A stretch of 64,000 nucleotides of DNA from Diaporthe sp. PMI_573. Lineage: Eukaryota > Ascomycota > Sordariomycetes > Diaporthales > Diaporthaceae. Made by a program: the position numbers and the translations under genes. Below the pieces are notes generated by a model. It was not told the origin of the DNA. It saw only the letters and a program-made list of their open reading frames with translations, and did no database searches. This document shows, in pieces, positions 51,232 through 61,878 of the stretch (positions are counted from its first letter, which is position 1; each line of letters begins with the position of its first letter). The stretch lies in the NCBI GenBank assembly GCA_021399435.1, contig JAJTUP010000068.1:1-64000 (forward strand), written 5' to 3'.

Positions 51232-51807
51232 CATCATCATCAATACACCCAGTGACCACCCCATCAATTGGACCATAATTACACGTCCCATATACCTAAA
51301 AGGGTGATAATCTGACAATATCTTTTAGCGTTGAGACTTGAGAGAAATGTGGCTGTTCTCGGGTTAATAAGAATTCTACAAATATTGCGTCCAGGGCGGA
51401 AGCAAAGCGTCCATCGAGTCAGGCCACAGGCAGTTCTGCCTTGGCTGTGCAGGCATCCTAGGCATCCATGCATGAAGTACTGTGGTTTATTAATCCCGAA
51501 ATATTGAATCGGTAGATCTCACCTCCATCATTCTATTTATTATTGTCGACACGACACACACACTTTGTCTCAATCAATTTAAATTGACCCGTAAATAAAC
51601 AAAGCCATCTTACTCCTTTCTATTAGCAGCTTTTTGGGCTTAGATCCCCGGCCGACAACTCACTGCAGCGCATTCTCAGGTCCCAATTTCAACGGGCCAC
51701 TCGCCTTTCCGCTGCGGTTTCTTCCTGGCACTCGCAACCGCTCGCAACTTTCCTGAGCAGGGAAGTGATCAACACTGCATCGTACGGTTCAGGACTTACG
51801 CTAGGCC
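51232..51807. other. Promoter region of the Rpn4-like gene
   Basis: No gene recognised. Confidence 0.4.
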
Positions 51808-52584
51808 ATGATCCAACCCAGCACCAGTGTTGGGACACCAGAAATCATCTCGCCCACTGCTGAGGTCAGTAACTGGGACACCTTTGTATCCCAAAATTTG
51901 ACCGGATTCGACGCGAGTATACCAGCAACAACGACCTCTGAAAATGACAACCTTGGCAACTTAATGCTTGATATCTCGTTTGATCCCCATCTGAAGTCTC
52001 AACCACACCCCGGAGAAAAGCAGCTATCACAGCAGTACCCACTCGTCGCAATGGACTTACCTTTTAACTACGATTCCACTTCTGTACCTCCTCGCCTGAC
52101 TTCAAGCCCGTCTGCCTCCCCCATCCCAACGGCACCGGGCAGCCCCTGGTGGCCGGACGCAGTTGGCGGGGATGGCGGCACGTACACCTGCACATATCGC
52201 GATTGCACGATGAGATTCGAGTCGCCAACCTTGTTGCAAAAACACAAACGCGACGGTCATCGCCAAGCCCGTGGTTTGAAGGGTCCGTGCAGGCCAGAGG
52301 CGGTACCAAGCTCCTTGCTGAACACGCAGGCAGGACCTCACAAATGCGAGCGCATCAACCCGAGCACTGGCAAGCCGTGCAACACGGTTTTCTCGCGACC
52401 CTACGATTTGACCAGACACGAGGGTACCATCCACAATGCACGGAAGGAAAAGGTCCGGTGCGATATGTGCACCGAGGAGAAGACATTCAGCCGCGCCGAT
52501 GCGCTTACCCGACACTACCGTGTCTGCCACCCGGACCTGGAATTCCCCGGCAAGCACCGCAAGAGGGGCGAAATGATCAGCTAA
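51808..52584 (+). CDS. C2H2 zinc-finger transcription factor, Rpn4-like
   Basis: 258 residues, ATG at 51808. N-terminal half is Ser/Pro/Thr-rich and acidic in places (activation-domain-like). Three C2H2 fingers: C128/C133/H146/H151, C180/C191/H204/H209 (CERINPSTGKPCNTVFSRPY) and C218/C221/H236/H241 (CDMCTEEKTFSRADALTRH). The paired second and third fingers, with RPYDLTRH and TRHYRVCHPD, match the DNA-binding module of fungal Rpn4-type regulators of proteasome genes. It is clearly shorter than usual family members, so it may be a shortened paralogue; all ligands are intact. Confidence 0.8.
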   Translation: MIQPSTSVGTPEIISPTAEVSNWDTFVSQNLTGFDASIPATTTSENDNLGNLMLDISFDPHLKSQPHPGEKQLSQQYPLVAMDLPFNYDSTSVPPRLTSSPSASPIPTAPGSPWWPDAVGGDGGTYTCTYRDCTMRFESPTLLQKHKRDGHRQARGLKGPCRPEAVPSSLLNTQAGPHKCERINPSTGKPCNTVFSRPYDLTRHEGTIHNARKEKVRCDMCTEEKTFSRADALTRHYRVCHPDLEFPGKHRKRGEMIS

Positions 52585-53110
52585 TTTGCGCCGGAGATAC
52601 ATATAAGCGGTTAAACACAGTAAGCCTGCCAAAACGTTCACATACAAAGCCGTGATTCTCTTCTGTCTCTATGTCAATCTGGTATTCGACACACATTGGC
52701 ACCCCGGTGCGAGGGCAAAGCAGGTCAAGCTCGTCATAAGGGCCCAAGAAAGACCACAAGAGGTCGACCCCAAACTTTCGAAATTGAAACCTATTTAGAC
52801 AGCAATCTCACCGTCATCAAAAGCAAAAGAAAAATCTAGGTTCCTGGCAGGTTTCAGGACTGACTTGACGTATCCGTGCAAAGAAGACTCCAACAGGCTT
52901 GCGACCAACTTGTCGTTCTATCAGTGCCATCAATCATGTAATGTTCTCCTTTTTCTAAATCGTCAAGCCACTATCACCAGAGATACCCGGATTCTTAATG
53001 AATCTCCAGATGACCCTGCCGCTGCATGTTCTGTAATGTAGGACTCAGTATTTCTCTTGTCTTGGTGTATTTCTTCTGCTTAAGAGACGATTCGGGGATT
53101 CGTCCACAGT
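52585..53110. other. Gap, nothing recognised
   Basis: May contain unrecognised 5' exons of the coiled-coil gene that follows. Confidence 0.35.
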
Positions 53111-53734
53111 CTATGCACGAACATCAACTTCGTCGCTGCTCTGGGCGAGGATTCCTCTGCGCGGCGTTATTTCGATGATATCCAGGCGGTGGTATCAACT
53201 GCAAGCAACAAACCGGACTCACAGCTTCATACCAGCTTGCCATTCGTGGATGCTCTTCCGCCTGAATGCTTGCCGGAGTATCAGAACGAGGTCCTGGGTG
53301 TTTTAGCTCCGATCACGCTTGAAATCATCGCGCAAGTGCGAGAAACTGCAAATTTATACATCGATACTCAACTCTCCACATTAAGCAATCTGCAAAAGGC
53401 TGCAGACCCATTCAGAATTCTCACACAAGCCCTTATCGAGACAGGGCAGACAATGCTGGAGAAACTGGGGCAGCTTGAACGGGAGAAGATTGCACTTCAG
53501 AAGATAAGGAAAACTGCCAATGATCTGCGGGCCAAGAAGCAGAACGAGTTTAAGAGCAAGGCGAATGTATTCCTGGCAGACATACGTCGAGATGAGCAGA
53601 GGGTGAAACATGTGATGCAGCTGCAACGTGCTGCCGTGGTGTCTAACGGGCTAGATGTGGCAAGGCGTCTCGAGACAACGTACAACGAGTACCTTAGACA
53701 TCATACTGTGCATGAGCGCTGTTCGATAAAATAG
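53111..53734 (+). CDS. Coiled-coil protein, 5' end undefined
   Basis: The frame is open from about 53090 (NFVAALGEDSSARRYFDDIQ) to the stop at 53734 but has no ATG at its start, so the first shown exon probably follows an acceptor (CCACAG at 53105-53110 or nearby) or the gene is 5'-truncated. About 200 residues, mostly long amphipathic helices (QTMLEKLGQLEREKIALQKI, NDLRAKKQNEFKSKANVF). No family recognised; no signal peptide. Confidence 0.45.
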   Translation, partial: LCTNINFVAALGEDSSARRYFDDIQAVVSTASNKPDSQLHTSLPFVDALPPECLPEYQNEVLGVLAPITLEIIAQVRETANLYIDTQLSTLSNLQKAADPFRILTQALIETGQTMLEKLGQLEREKIALQKIRKTANDLRAKKQNEFKSKANVFLADIRRDEQRVKHVMQLQRAAVVSNGLDVARRLETTYNEYLRHHTVHERCSIK

Positions 53735-53980
53735 TTCCTTGGCAACTTGCACTGCAGAACATGTTATCCATTATCTCGGATGCGTTTATCAAACGTGGGA
53801 TTTTATTACTCAAGTTTGAGTACACAAAGCCAGCTTTCTCGGTCTTTACTTAGTGATAATTTGATGTATCGCGTGGCAACGGCTCAAGCCTCCTCTTTGA
53901 GCAGATACTTTGTCGTCCCCGTGTATTTGTACCTTGCAGGTTAATTCCATTGCCTCACTCCCAGACCACCAACATGTCTT

Positions 53981-56374
53981 ATGCGACTAGCGAGCCCGAA
54001 AAACGGAGGGGAACAAACTGTTGCTTTGCAGAATCCCTCCTCGACCGCAGAGGTTGTCACTATTGAGATGATTGACCGTATGGCCGAAGCCGTCGCTTCC
54101 CGGGTCCGCTTTAGCTCGCCCGCGGTCCGCGCACCCAAATCGTCGTTTACTAAGCCCGTCGCCGACTCTCTCAAGCCAGAAGACCCGATGGTTATGCTTC
54201 AGGACATGTACAGGATGCTTACGGCAAGAGACGCCAAGTGGTTCACAAGACTGGTTCTCAAGTCCTACGAACCTGTTGTGATTGACCCGGACGTTGTATA
54301 TCGAGCTTACCACCCGCTTCTGCCGTCCGTTATGCATGTCCACGACCACTTCGCCCTAGCCGGAGCGACTCTCAAGCGCCTTGATCAAGAGCGTAGAGCG
54401 TCACAGAGTCCCCTTGGTGCTGGTGATAAGGCTCTTATGCGACACTTGGTGCCCGTGCTGGGGGTCAAGGTTGGACGTCAGCCCTGGCTCAAGGGGCGAA
54501 GCATCAAACACTGCCTAAACATGGGCTACGGCCGAATGAGCTGTGAGGAGAAGCTTGACGGCGAGTACTGCCAGATTCACATCGACCTAAGCAAATTGGG
54601 CGGCCCAAGCAAAGGGCGCAACCTAAGCAAAGGGAGCGACTGTATCCAGATCTATTCGAAGTCTGGTAAAGATAGTACCCAAGACCGAAAGGCTCTGCAT
54701 GAGTATGCCGGTGCCATTGCCCTGCTGCCGTTGGCACTCTCGACAGTAACATCTCGCTAGATCTATCCTCGAGTCCCTACAGGTTGGGAAACCGTCGTGT
54801 CCTCTCACCAAGAGCTGTATTCTCGAAGGGGAGTTGGTCGTCTATAATGACAAGGTCTGAGCCCCTTATCCCAACGTTCGCGCATGACTAAGAGATTGAG
54901 ATAGGACGCCCGTATCCTTGATTTCTACAACATCAGGAAATATGTTTCGCGCTCGGGCTCGTACATAGGCCTTGGCCCTGACTCTCGGTCCGTAGTTTCC
55001 CTTTGATTTCTAGGAACGTCGGAGAGCCAAGTGCTAACGATCGGTAGACGAGACTCTTCGGACCATCTTATGATTGTTTATTATGATGTTCTGTATGACG
55101 GCGCCGGCCCCTGCTTCGGCGTATGGCGCATGCTAACAACGGCTACTTATAGGATGGTCGATGATACCTCACTCCTCCATGTTAGGCATTCTCAGCGGAT
55201 GGAGCGCCTTCAACAGCTTGTTACCTGTGTTCAGGGACGCTCTGCTTTAGTAGCCCGGCAGGTTATAGACTTCGACAGAGCATCAGCAGCTACAGACCTA
55301 CGGCATGCATTTGCAACATGCATCCAACAGCGGCAAGAGGGCCTTGTACTAAAGGCTGACGACCCTTACTTCAACTTCAGTACCGATTGGCAACGTTACT
55401 GCGTTTCTTCTGCCATCAAGTTGAAGAAGGAATATTTCCAGAATCTCGGAGAAGTAGGGGACTTTGCCGTAGTAGGAGCTCGTTACGACGCTGCTAAGGC
55501 TAAAAGTTATGGGATTCCTCGGCTGAAGTGGACCCATTTCTATATTGGCTGTGTGAAGAACGCAGAGGCAGTCCGGAGGTGGAATAGGCCGCCTGAGTTT
55601 CTTGTCACAAACGTCGTCGAGCTTAATAAGACCCAGCTGAACTACCTGAGAAACTATGTTAACCCCGAGGCTATACTAGTCGAGTCGGAGAACGACCCCC
55701 CGATAGACTTTGACTATACCCCCGGCATCGACAACGGCAAGCGCCCGTCGCTTATATTCAGAGACCCTCCAGTGTTCGATATTAGGAGCTTCTCGTTCGA
55801 CAAGGCGGCCAGTACGAACTTTTGGAGCCCAAGATTTGCGATGGTCAGCAAAATTCACCTTGACAGAAGTTATACTGATGTACTGTCTTTCGAAGAGCTC
55901 CAAGACATGGCTATTGCCGAAAAAGAGCAGCCTCTGGCGAAGGACGAGCTAGCGGAAAACCTCGAAATCGCGGGCTGGGTGGAGGCTTTGAAGGACAAAC
56001 GCGACCGAGAAGATGACGACGAGCTTGAAAGCCAGGCGACCACGTCACGCGGAACAACGCCTTCGGATTGCTCCTTACCCTCTTCACCCTCTCCAGATAC
56101 CCAAGTTGGTGACTCGGGCGAAGCCCACGGGAGCCCCTTGCGTCCGACCGCAAGGTCGCCTATTCCCGCCTCGCAGGCCTCAACGGAAAGCGCATTATCG
56201 ACAACGGGATCTCCTGCTGCCCGGCCAGATGCAGGCAGTCCTCAGCATGCGCCAGAGACGCCTAAGGACAACACAGCTCCCTACAATCGGAAGAAGAGAC
56301 GGTACAGTTCGTCCGAGCCGCCGTCTCTGACCACCGCGGTGACCAAAGGCGTTTCCTTCCATTTCTCATCTTAG
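53981..56374 (+). CDS. Fungal ATP-dependent DNA ligase-family protein, N-terminally truncated
   Basis: Five exons (53981-54702, 54761-54854, 54905-54987, 55048-55092, 55153-56374), 721 residues. Motif I is EKLDGEY with the nucleotidyl lysine at 191. Motif III LEGELVVY spans the second exon, motif IV is EGLVLKADDPYF, motif V is AIKLKKEY; an OB-fold-like region follows (DFAVVGARYD, WTHFYIGCV). The N-terminal part (RDAKWFTRLVLKSYEPVVID, GVKVGRQPWLKGRSIKHC) matches the DNA-binding domain of this fungal family, but roughly the first 130 residues seen in relatives are absent. The tail (~residue 600 on) is Ser/Pro-rich. Known: these ligases seal nicks through a lysyl-AMP intermediate. All core motifs are intact; function depends on whether the missing N-terminus matters. 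Confidence 0.82.
54703..54760 (+). other. Ligase intron 1
   Basis: 58 bp, GTATGC...CGCTAG. Splicing gives ALHESILESLQVGK. Confidence 0.8.
54855..54904 (+). other. Ligase intron 2
   Basis: 50 bp, GTCTGA...GATAG, branch TGACTAA. Gives VYNDKDARILDFYNIRKY. Confidence 0.8.
54988..55047 (+). other. Ligase intron 3
   Basis: 60 bp, GTCCGT...GGTAG, branch GCTAAC. Confidence 0.78.
55093..55152 (+). other. Ligase intron 4
   Basis: 60 bp, GTATGA...TATAG, branch GCTAAC. It is a multiple of three without stops, so it hides inside an open frame; removal gives YYDVLMVDDTSLLHVRHSQR, as the family expects. Confidence 0.75.
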
Positions 56375-56540
56375 TCTCTTCTACCAACCCTTCCGTGCGG
56401 TCTTTTAATATAAACATAACTATCATCTTGATATTTGCCGTGATCGAGTGTCTATGCCTTTTTTTTTCTTGCTGCGTGATACCATCTTTGACCATTGCAA
56501 GTCCATTTCTAGTCCGTACCAGCGCTCATCATAAAGCAAT

Positions 56541-56570
56541 CAAATCAACTTTGGGGTAAAAGTTGATTTG
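56541..56570. repeat. Perfect hairpin (12-bp arms)
   Basis: CAAATCAACTTT and AAAGTTGATTTG separated by 6 bp; a further AAAGTTGATTTG lies just downstream at about 56591. Confidence 0.9.
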
Positions 56571-56602
56571 TTTGATGGGCTTCCGATCCAAAGTTGATTT
56601 GT

Positions 56603-56965
56603 GCCTTCCGTTAGGAAGGTCTTTCTTATTCGCGCCCGACCCCCGACACCCTGGATCCCCCGCCTTCTGATTGGCTAATAAAATGTCTTCTGATTGGTCC
56701 GTTCCGCATTTTGGCCCTCTTTTTGCCTTCCGTTAGGAAGGTCTTTCTTATTCGCGTGCCTTCCGTTAGGAAGGTCTTTCTTATTCGCGCCCGACCCTTC
56801 ACACCTTGAGTCCCCGCCCGTCCCTGGCCTCTGATTTGCCTTCCGTTAGGAAGGTCTTTCTTATTCGCGCCCGACCCTTCACACCCTGAGTCCCCGCCCG
56901 TCCCTGGCCTCTGATTGGTTGCAAAGTTAGCTACTTTCTGATTGGCTAATAAAATGGCTTCTGAT
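56603..56965 (+). repeat. Interspersed repeat array with a CCTTCCGTTAGGAAGG hairpin
   Basis: Four copies of a ~32-bp unit starting with the hairpin CCTTCCGTTAGGAAGG and ending CTTATTCGCG (at about 56604, 56727, 56758 and 56838), mixed with repeats of CCCGACCCTTCACACC, CCCCGCCCGTCCCTGGCC and CTGATTGGCTAATAAAATG. Confidence 0.93.
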
Positions 56966-57012
56966 TGGCTCCGCTCTCCGTTTTTACTGTCAACGAAACG
57001 GAGATTGGCCTC

Positions 57013-57340
57013 CTAACCTTGCTTCCCATGCCTGACCTCAAACCGCTCAACCGTCTGCCTTGCTAGCTCTTTTAATCCATCGACCCCTTCTATGAGCTCC
57101 GGATACATCCGCGCCTGTTCGAAGTGCTCCCTTGGCATTGGCTGTACAAGCCGTATGTCCCGCAACCGCTTGCACCGTGACAATTGCACGTACAAGCTAA
57201 GCACGTCGCACTTCTCCATGCTCGGGTATCCCTTCGTCCCTTTTCTCCCATAGAGCCCGAGCAGGACCTTCTCTAGGGTCTTGCTCTGCGCCTTATAGTC
57301 AGTGAGCGCAAAGCCCGGCGTGCATGGCAGTCTGTCGTCA
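57013..57340 (-). pseudogene. Pif1-like helicase C-terminal fragment
   Basis: Minus strand: PCTPGFALTDYKAQSKTLEK and LSLYVQLSRCKRLRDIRLVQ correspond to the last helicase motifs (motif VI region) of Pif1/Helitron-type SF1 helicases; stop at 57013. No upstream helicase motifs are seen in the next kilobase. Probably a transposon- or subtelomere-derived scrap. Confidence 0.65.
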
Positions 57341-59074
57341 TCCTGGGCTTTAAACTCCTCCCTTTACCCGAGTCGCTCAAGACGATTTCCACGCCGCGAT
57401 TCGAGCAGAACGGCGAACAGCTCTGGTTGCCTCCCATCTGCTGGTGGCGGAAGTTGCCCTGATGCGCAGCACTCGCTTTGGTGCGTGTTTAGGATATGGT
57501 GCTTCAACGGGTCGTACTTTTGAAGATGCCTTCTTCCTCCTCTTGAGATTGCTGGGGCGTGAGGGAAGTTCTTGCTTAGCTTTCCATGTCTCTATGTCTG
57601 TGCACGCAGTATCGTCCCAGACCGAACCACCAGCAATCTGAGGGTATAAAGCTTGGGCGAGTCGCTCCTTGAGACCGAGAACAGGCCAGATTTGCACCGG
57701 GGTGACCTTAATGTTTAACTCGCTACCTTGCATCTTTGTGATAATGGGAGCTTTTGATGGGAATGCAAAGCGTTTGAGAAATATTGTGGTGACGACTGTA
57801 CTATAGATGATAAACTCGGCATTTTCGTGGTCTTGTGTGATGATCTTGACCGAGACGAGACCGGCCTGATTGGGTCCAGAAGGCCAAGGAGATCGTCAGA
57901 GACTTCGACCAAAGTCGCGATGGAGCGGCCGTTTCCAGACAGCAACCAGATGGTTCTTCGGGTGGACCCAGCATCAAAGATAGAGTGTTTGACGTTCGAG
58001 CCTGGCCAGGAAGGACAGGACGCATTGTTGGTGGAGGACGCGTTGGATCTCTTAGAAAAGGCCTTAAAGACCGCAGCGCCATCTGGATGAAGCCATCTAT
58101 TTTCGACGACGTATCTTTCTTGGTCCTACAAGGGACACTCGACTGGCATAGGATAATATGTATAGGTGTCTATGGAGTTTGGCTTTGGGAGTGTTTCTCG
58201 GAATATATGTGTATGCATGCGTGTATACCTATCAGAGGTGTTCCTTTACTGTTGTTCTCCCCTTTTGCCTCATTCTAATGGCTTCTAACCATGAGCGAGT
58301 CGTGCTGGTCGCCGGGGGCTATCTAGTTGCGGTATCCGCTTAGTATTTTCAACATGTTTCTCGCTTTAAGAAAGAAAAAGAAAAGGAAACTTTTCTTGTC
58401 CACGGAAAGTAATCCAGTTGAATCGCTTTGCCCAACGTGTGACGTAGCTAGCAAACACAGCCCCTCTCAAGGTCGCATTTCAAATCCTCGCCGTTTAGAT
58501 CTATGAGTTCCGTGGCTGCCCTTCAGCGACGTCGACTGCGTACCTTAGCATTGCCGGTACTTCAAATTATTATTTTAATGTTTATGTCACATAACTAAGT
58601 AATGTGGATTTTGGAAGTACTGGACTGTTTATTTCTGTTGTGGACTTTTATGCTACACCTGCGGGCTGACAACCAGAATTCGAATAATATGAAAGCAGAA
58701 GGACAAACTTCTCTGAGCTTAAATTAGCGGCCTATGAATAGCGTGCGGGATGGAACGCCGGCGGCAATTGCTTGCAAAATATGCATATACATTGTGTCAG
58801 ATCCCAACCGGCAAGCAAAACCCAGGACATTGTAAAGATAGGGGTGGGAAGAGCTGAGAGGGTGGGACTAATGTTGGAAATCCTGGTCTTTTGTGACATT
58901 GTGGGCCTTTCGATTTGTACCCTACATGCATAACCCAACATAGAGGCCGCAAAGAGTAGCAACTTCAATTAGAAAAGCTGGGCGACTTTTGCATGAGATT
59001 CGAGAAAAGGGCATTATGGATCCCACTGTCCTCTTTCATCTTCTTTGTTGTAATATACCAGCATAAACTACACA
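57341..59074. other. Long gap with unassigned frames
   Basis: Between 57380 and 58090 the minus strand has stretches of open but frame-hopping sequence (for example VTPVQIWPVLGLKERLAQAL) that may be an eroded gene; the family is not recognised. 58100-59074 looks like ordinary promoter/intergenic DNA. Confidence 0.35.
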
Positions 59075-59896
59075 ATGGCATCTCAGAATATCTATGATGA
59101 CGCTCATTTTTTCGAACTCTACTCTGAGTACCCTCGAGCTAAGGAAGGAGAGAAAGGAGCTTCAGAATGGCCTGAGATCCTCCAGATGTTACCTGATGAC
59201 CTCAATGGCAAGACGGTGCTGGACCTCGCGTGTGGTGAGGGCTGGTTTGCACGGTGGTGTGTATCAAAGGGCGCTGAGTTGGTTGATGCCTATGATATCA
59301 GCAACAAGATGCTCTGCAAGGCTGAGAGACTGACCAAGGGGCCTAAGGCTATATCAGCAAGTGGTGGCGGCGGGAGAGGTGCTGAGGATGTTGAGTCTGG
59401 GCTTATTAGGTTTACGCGAGTAGACCTTGAGAAGCTACAGCTGCCGGGCGAGAGATATAACCTAGTGTTCTGTGGGCTAGGCCTACACTACATTGAGAAC
59501 CTAGGCGGGCTGATGCGTCAGGTATACTCATCACTCATGCCAGGTGGGATATTTGTGTTCTCAATTGAGCACCCATTTGTGACAGCACCTGTGGCCCCTA
59601 AGTTTATTAAAACACTGCATATGGACGGCGATGTGGATCAGTGGACGGTGGATAGCTACTTTGTGGAGGGTGAGCGGTCTGTGAACTGGATTGTGGACGG
59701 AGTTGTTAAGCAACACCGCACCGTGGCTTCATACTTCAACGCGATGCGCGAGGCTGGGTTTGAGGTCGAGAAGTTGGACGAATGGGGCGCGACCAACGAG
59801 GTTGGGAGGAAGCACCCGGACTGGGTCGAGGACGTTATCCCCCGCTTCTTGCTGGTGAAATCGAGCAAAAGGGCAGCAGATAGCGATGCAAGTTGA
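59075..59896 (+). CDS. Class I SAM-dependent methyltransferase
   Basis: 273 residues, ATG at 59075, single exon. Rossmann-fold motif I VLDLACGEGWFARW (residues ~48-61), acidic residue after strand 2 (VDAYDIS), post-motif VDLEKLQLP, motif with LVFCGLGLHYIENL, and the strand-5 region PGGIFVFSIEHPF. Length and motifs fit the UbiE/Methyltransf_11-type small-molecule methyltransferases. The substrate cannot be told from sequence. The frame is intact; codon use is similar to the neighbouring genes. It is flanked downstream by hAT debris 40 bp away. Confidence 0.85.
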   Translation: MASQNIYDDAHFFELYSEYPRAKEGEKGASEWPEILQMLPDDLNGKTVLDLACGEGWFARWCVSKGAELVDAYDISNKMLCKAERLTKGPKAISASGGGGRGAEDVESGLIRFTRVDLEKLQLPGERYNLVFCGLGLHYIENLGGLMRQVYSSLMPGGIFVFSIEHPFVTAPVAPKFIKTLHMDGDVDQWTVDSYFVEGERSVNWIVDGVVKQHRTVASYFNAMREAGFEVEKLDEWGATNEVGRKHPDWVEDVIPRFLLVKSSKRAADSDAS

Positions 59897-59934
59897 TACA
59901 CAAAGAAATGGTGTGGGTGGCTATATGGCTAAAG

Positions 59935-60296
59935 CTGACTATCTAAGAACTTGATAAAACACCTATTTATTACACGGCCTTGGCGCTCTATCCCTCTTAT
60001 GGCTGGGCATGGTTTAAGCAGCAATAGAAGCAGAGTCTGACTTGGATTTCGACGGCGAAGACTATGGTGAAGGCAGTTTGGCAGCAAAACATTTAGATTT
60101 TGTTGTAGCTAATGATTATAACAGCGAGAAAGCGCCGCCTTTAAAAAGGCACAAGTTTTTCGACCCGTATAACCATAACGACAATTGAAAGCAGCCCCAG
60201 CAGCAGAATCGGCGAATTTCTGGCGACGAGTACGAGTCTTGGTGTGCTAATAACGGCAAGTATGTTGAGACCCAAGATCCTGTTGCATACTGGCAT
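59935..60296 (+). pseudogene. hAT transposase fragment, first piece
   Basis: LDKTPIYYTALALYPSYGWA matches the hAT relic at 12400-12470 (LDETPIYYTAMALHP); then several stops; later YVETQDPVAYW, the hAT dimerisation start. It ends abruptly at about 60296. Confidence 0.7.
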
Positions 60297-60735
60297 AAGA
60301 GGTGCAATCGGGATGGGATGGTTTGTCATTGACAAATACTACAACAAGACTTCAGAGGCTCCGGTTTATGCTGCCGCTCTGTTGCTTAATCCACAAAATC
60401 GTGCTGCCTATCTCCATAAGAACTGGCCAGTATCGTGGCATGAGGATGCTATCGACAGTGCCAATGTAATCTGGGAGGAAGAGTATAAAGCATTGGCCCT
60501 GGATAGCGAATCCACTGATTCTGAGCCAAACCAAGCCTCTCCGGTTGCGAAGATACCTCGGAATGAGCTGGATAGGCTGTTGGAGAGCCTGCAAGTGGAG
60601 ACAACTAGAAAGCAAAATGCTGATAACTTCATGGCATTTATCCAAGACGACGCTACGGACCTGAACGGCCAAACTCCCCTAGAATGGTGGTGCCAGCCTG
60701 AGCAGCGGCGGTTATACCCCCGGCTGAGCCAGATG
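60297..60735 (+). pseudogene. hAT transposase fragment, second piece from another element
   Basis: Open frame restarting earlier in the hAT protein (WFVIDKYYNKTSEAPVYAAA, WEEEYKALAL, LEWWCQPEQRRLYPRLSQMA). The overlap in protein coordinates with the preceding piece shows a fusion of two elements at ~60296. Confidence 0.75.
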
Positions 60736-60863
60736 GCCAACAGTTCGGGAGCCATATAATGCCCTGTTCCTGTGAAGGTGGTCATGGCGTCCAGAGCATT
60801 GCGCTTCGCCTCCCCGAAGTCAGCGATTTTCGCATCCAGACTTTGTTGTTCAACGTCGTACAT
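60736..60863 (-). pseudogene. Protein kinase activation-loop fragment
   Basis: Minus strand: KIADFGEAK, then TTFTGTGHYMAPELLA, the DFG-to-APE segment of a Ser/Thr kinase. No HRD loop upstream and no C-lobe downstream. It begins exactly where the hAT homology ends. Confidence 0.65.
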
Positions 60864-61098
60864 AAAACCCGCTTTGCGGGGGCCGACAGGAACGAAGAAG
60901 GACTCGCAGCAAGTCCTACCCGGCGCCAAGCGCCACTCAGCCACTTCTTCAGAACCCAGATCCGGACTATCAAGACGATCGTTCTATGCCCAGACCCACC
61001 AGGGCTTAACAAAACGGCCACCAGAAGCCGAGAAAGCAGTAAAAAGATCTTAATTCGAATTCGTAACAACGAGTAAGGTCCCGCTTGATCCATCAATA

Positions 61099-61878
61099 TC
61101 ACTCGCTTTCGGAGTCCCTGACTTCCTCTTGGTGCTGGTCTTGTGCCTCGTCAGGCACACTCTGGTCATCTTCATCTTCTGACAATATCTCTTCACTTAT
61201 ATCCTCAGGCTCTGACCTGCCCAATTTGCCAATCGACGCATCCCGGGATATCGAATCCAGCCGGACACAGGCGCTAACCATTCCTGAGTATGTCTTGGGG
61301 GGTTCAAGCTGAACCTTCAACAGCTGTCCAATTGCGCTGGACTGAAGGCCACGTTCGAGGTACTTCATCTTTTCTTGATCATCCCAGGTTGCCGCTTCGC
61401 CCTGGGAAAGCAATTTCTGGACTTTGGAAAAATAATCCACAAATGACTCATTTGCACCCATCTCCAGTTCAAAGCTATGGTTGGATGATTCCCGGTTTTT
61501 GTTCAGCCCCGCCCGCAAGTTTTTTAAATGGTCTAAGAGTTGTCGGTGATTATAGGTATCGGTGATACCGGCTATATTCAATGTGTTCAGCACTTGAGCC
61601 CTTATTTTTGGTCCGAGATACGCATAGACATAAAAGAAAATGATCTTCTTCCGCGACAGGTCCTTTTCGTCTGAAGTATTTGCTGCCTTGTCAAGCTCAA
61701 GCTTAGCATTTAGGTACGGTATCCATATGTCGCAATCCGCGATATCGTCGAGCTTATCGGGCTCGGGGAGAGCCATATCCGAAGATGGTGCCATCAAGAT
61801 CTCATCGACGATGTCCTTCAGGTCGAGGATTTGTCTCTTCAGTGCAGTGATCTCAAAATCAGTAAGAAGCCTTATCAC
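61099..61878 (-). pseudogene. Orphan retrotransposon Gag (Ty3/gypsy-type)
   Basis: 259 residues, ATG at 61878, acidic tail and stop at 61099. The helical capsid core typical of fungal gypsy Gag is present (CDIWIPYLNAKLELDKAANT, ESFVDYFSKVQKLLSQGEAA, KMKYLERGLQSSAIGQLL). No zinc knuckle, no pol and no LTR nearby. The frame itself is intact, so it might still be translated, but the element is incomplete. Confidence 0.7.

Noticed and set aside
57801..58090. Overlapping ~90-codon frames on both strands
   Set aside because: Mutual antisense frames in GC-rich sequence with no motif on either strand.
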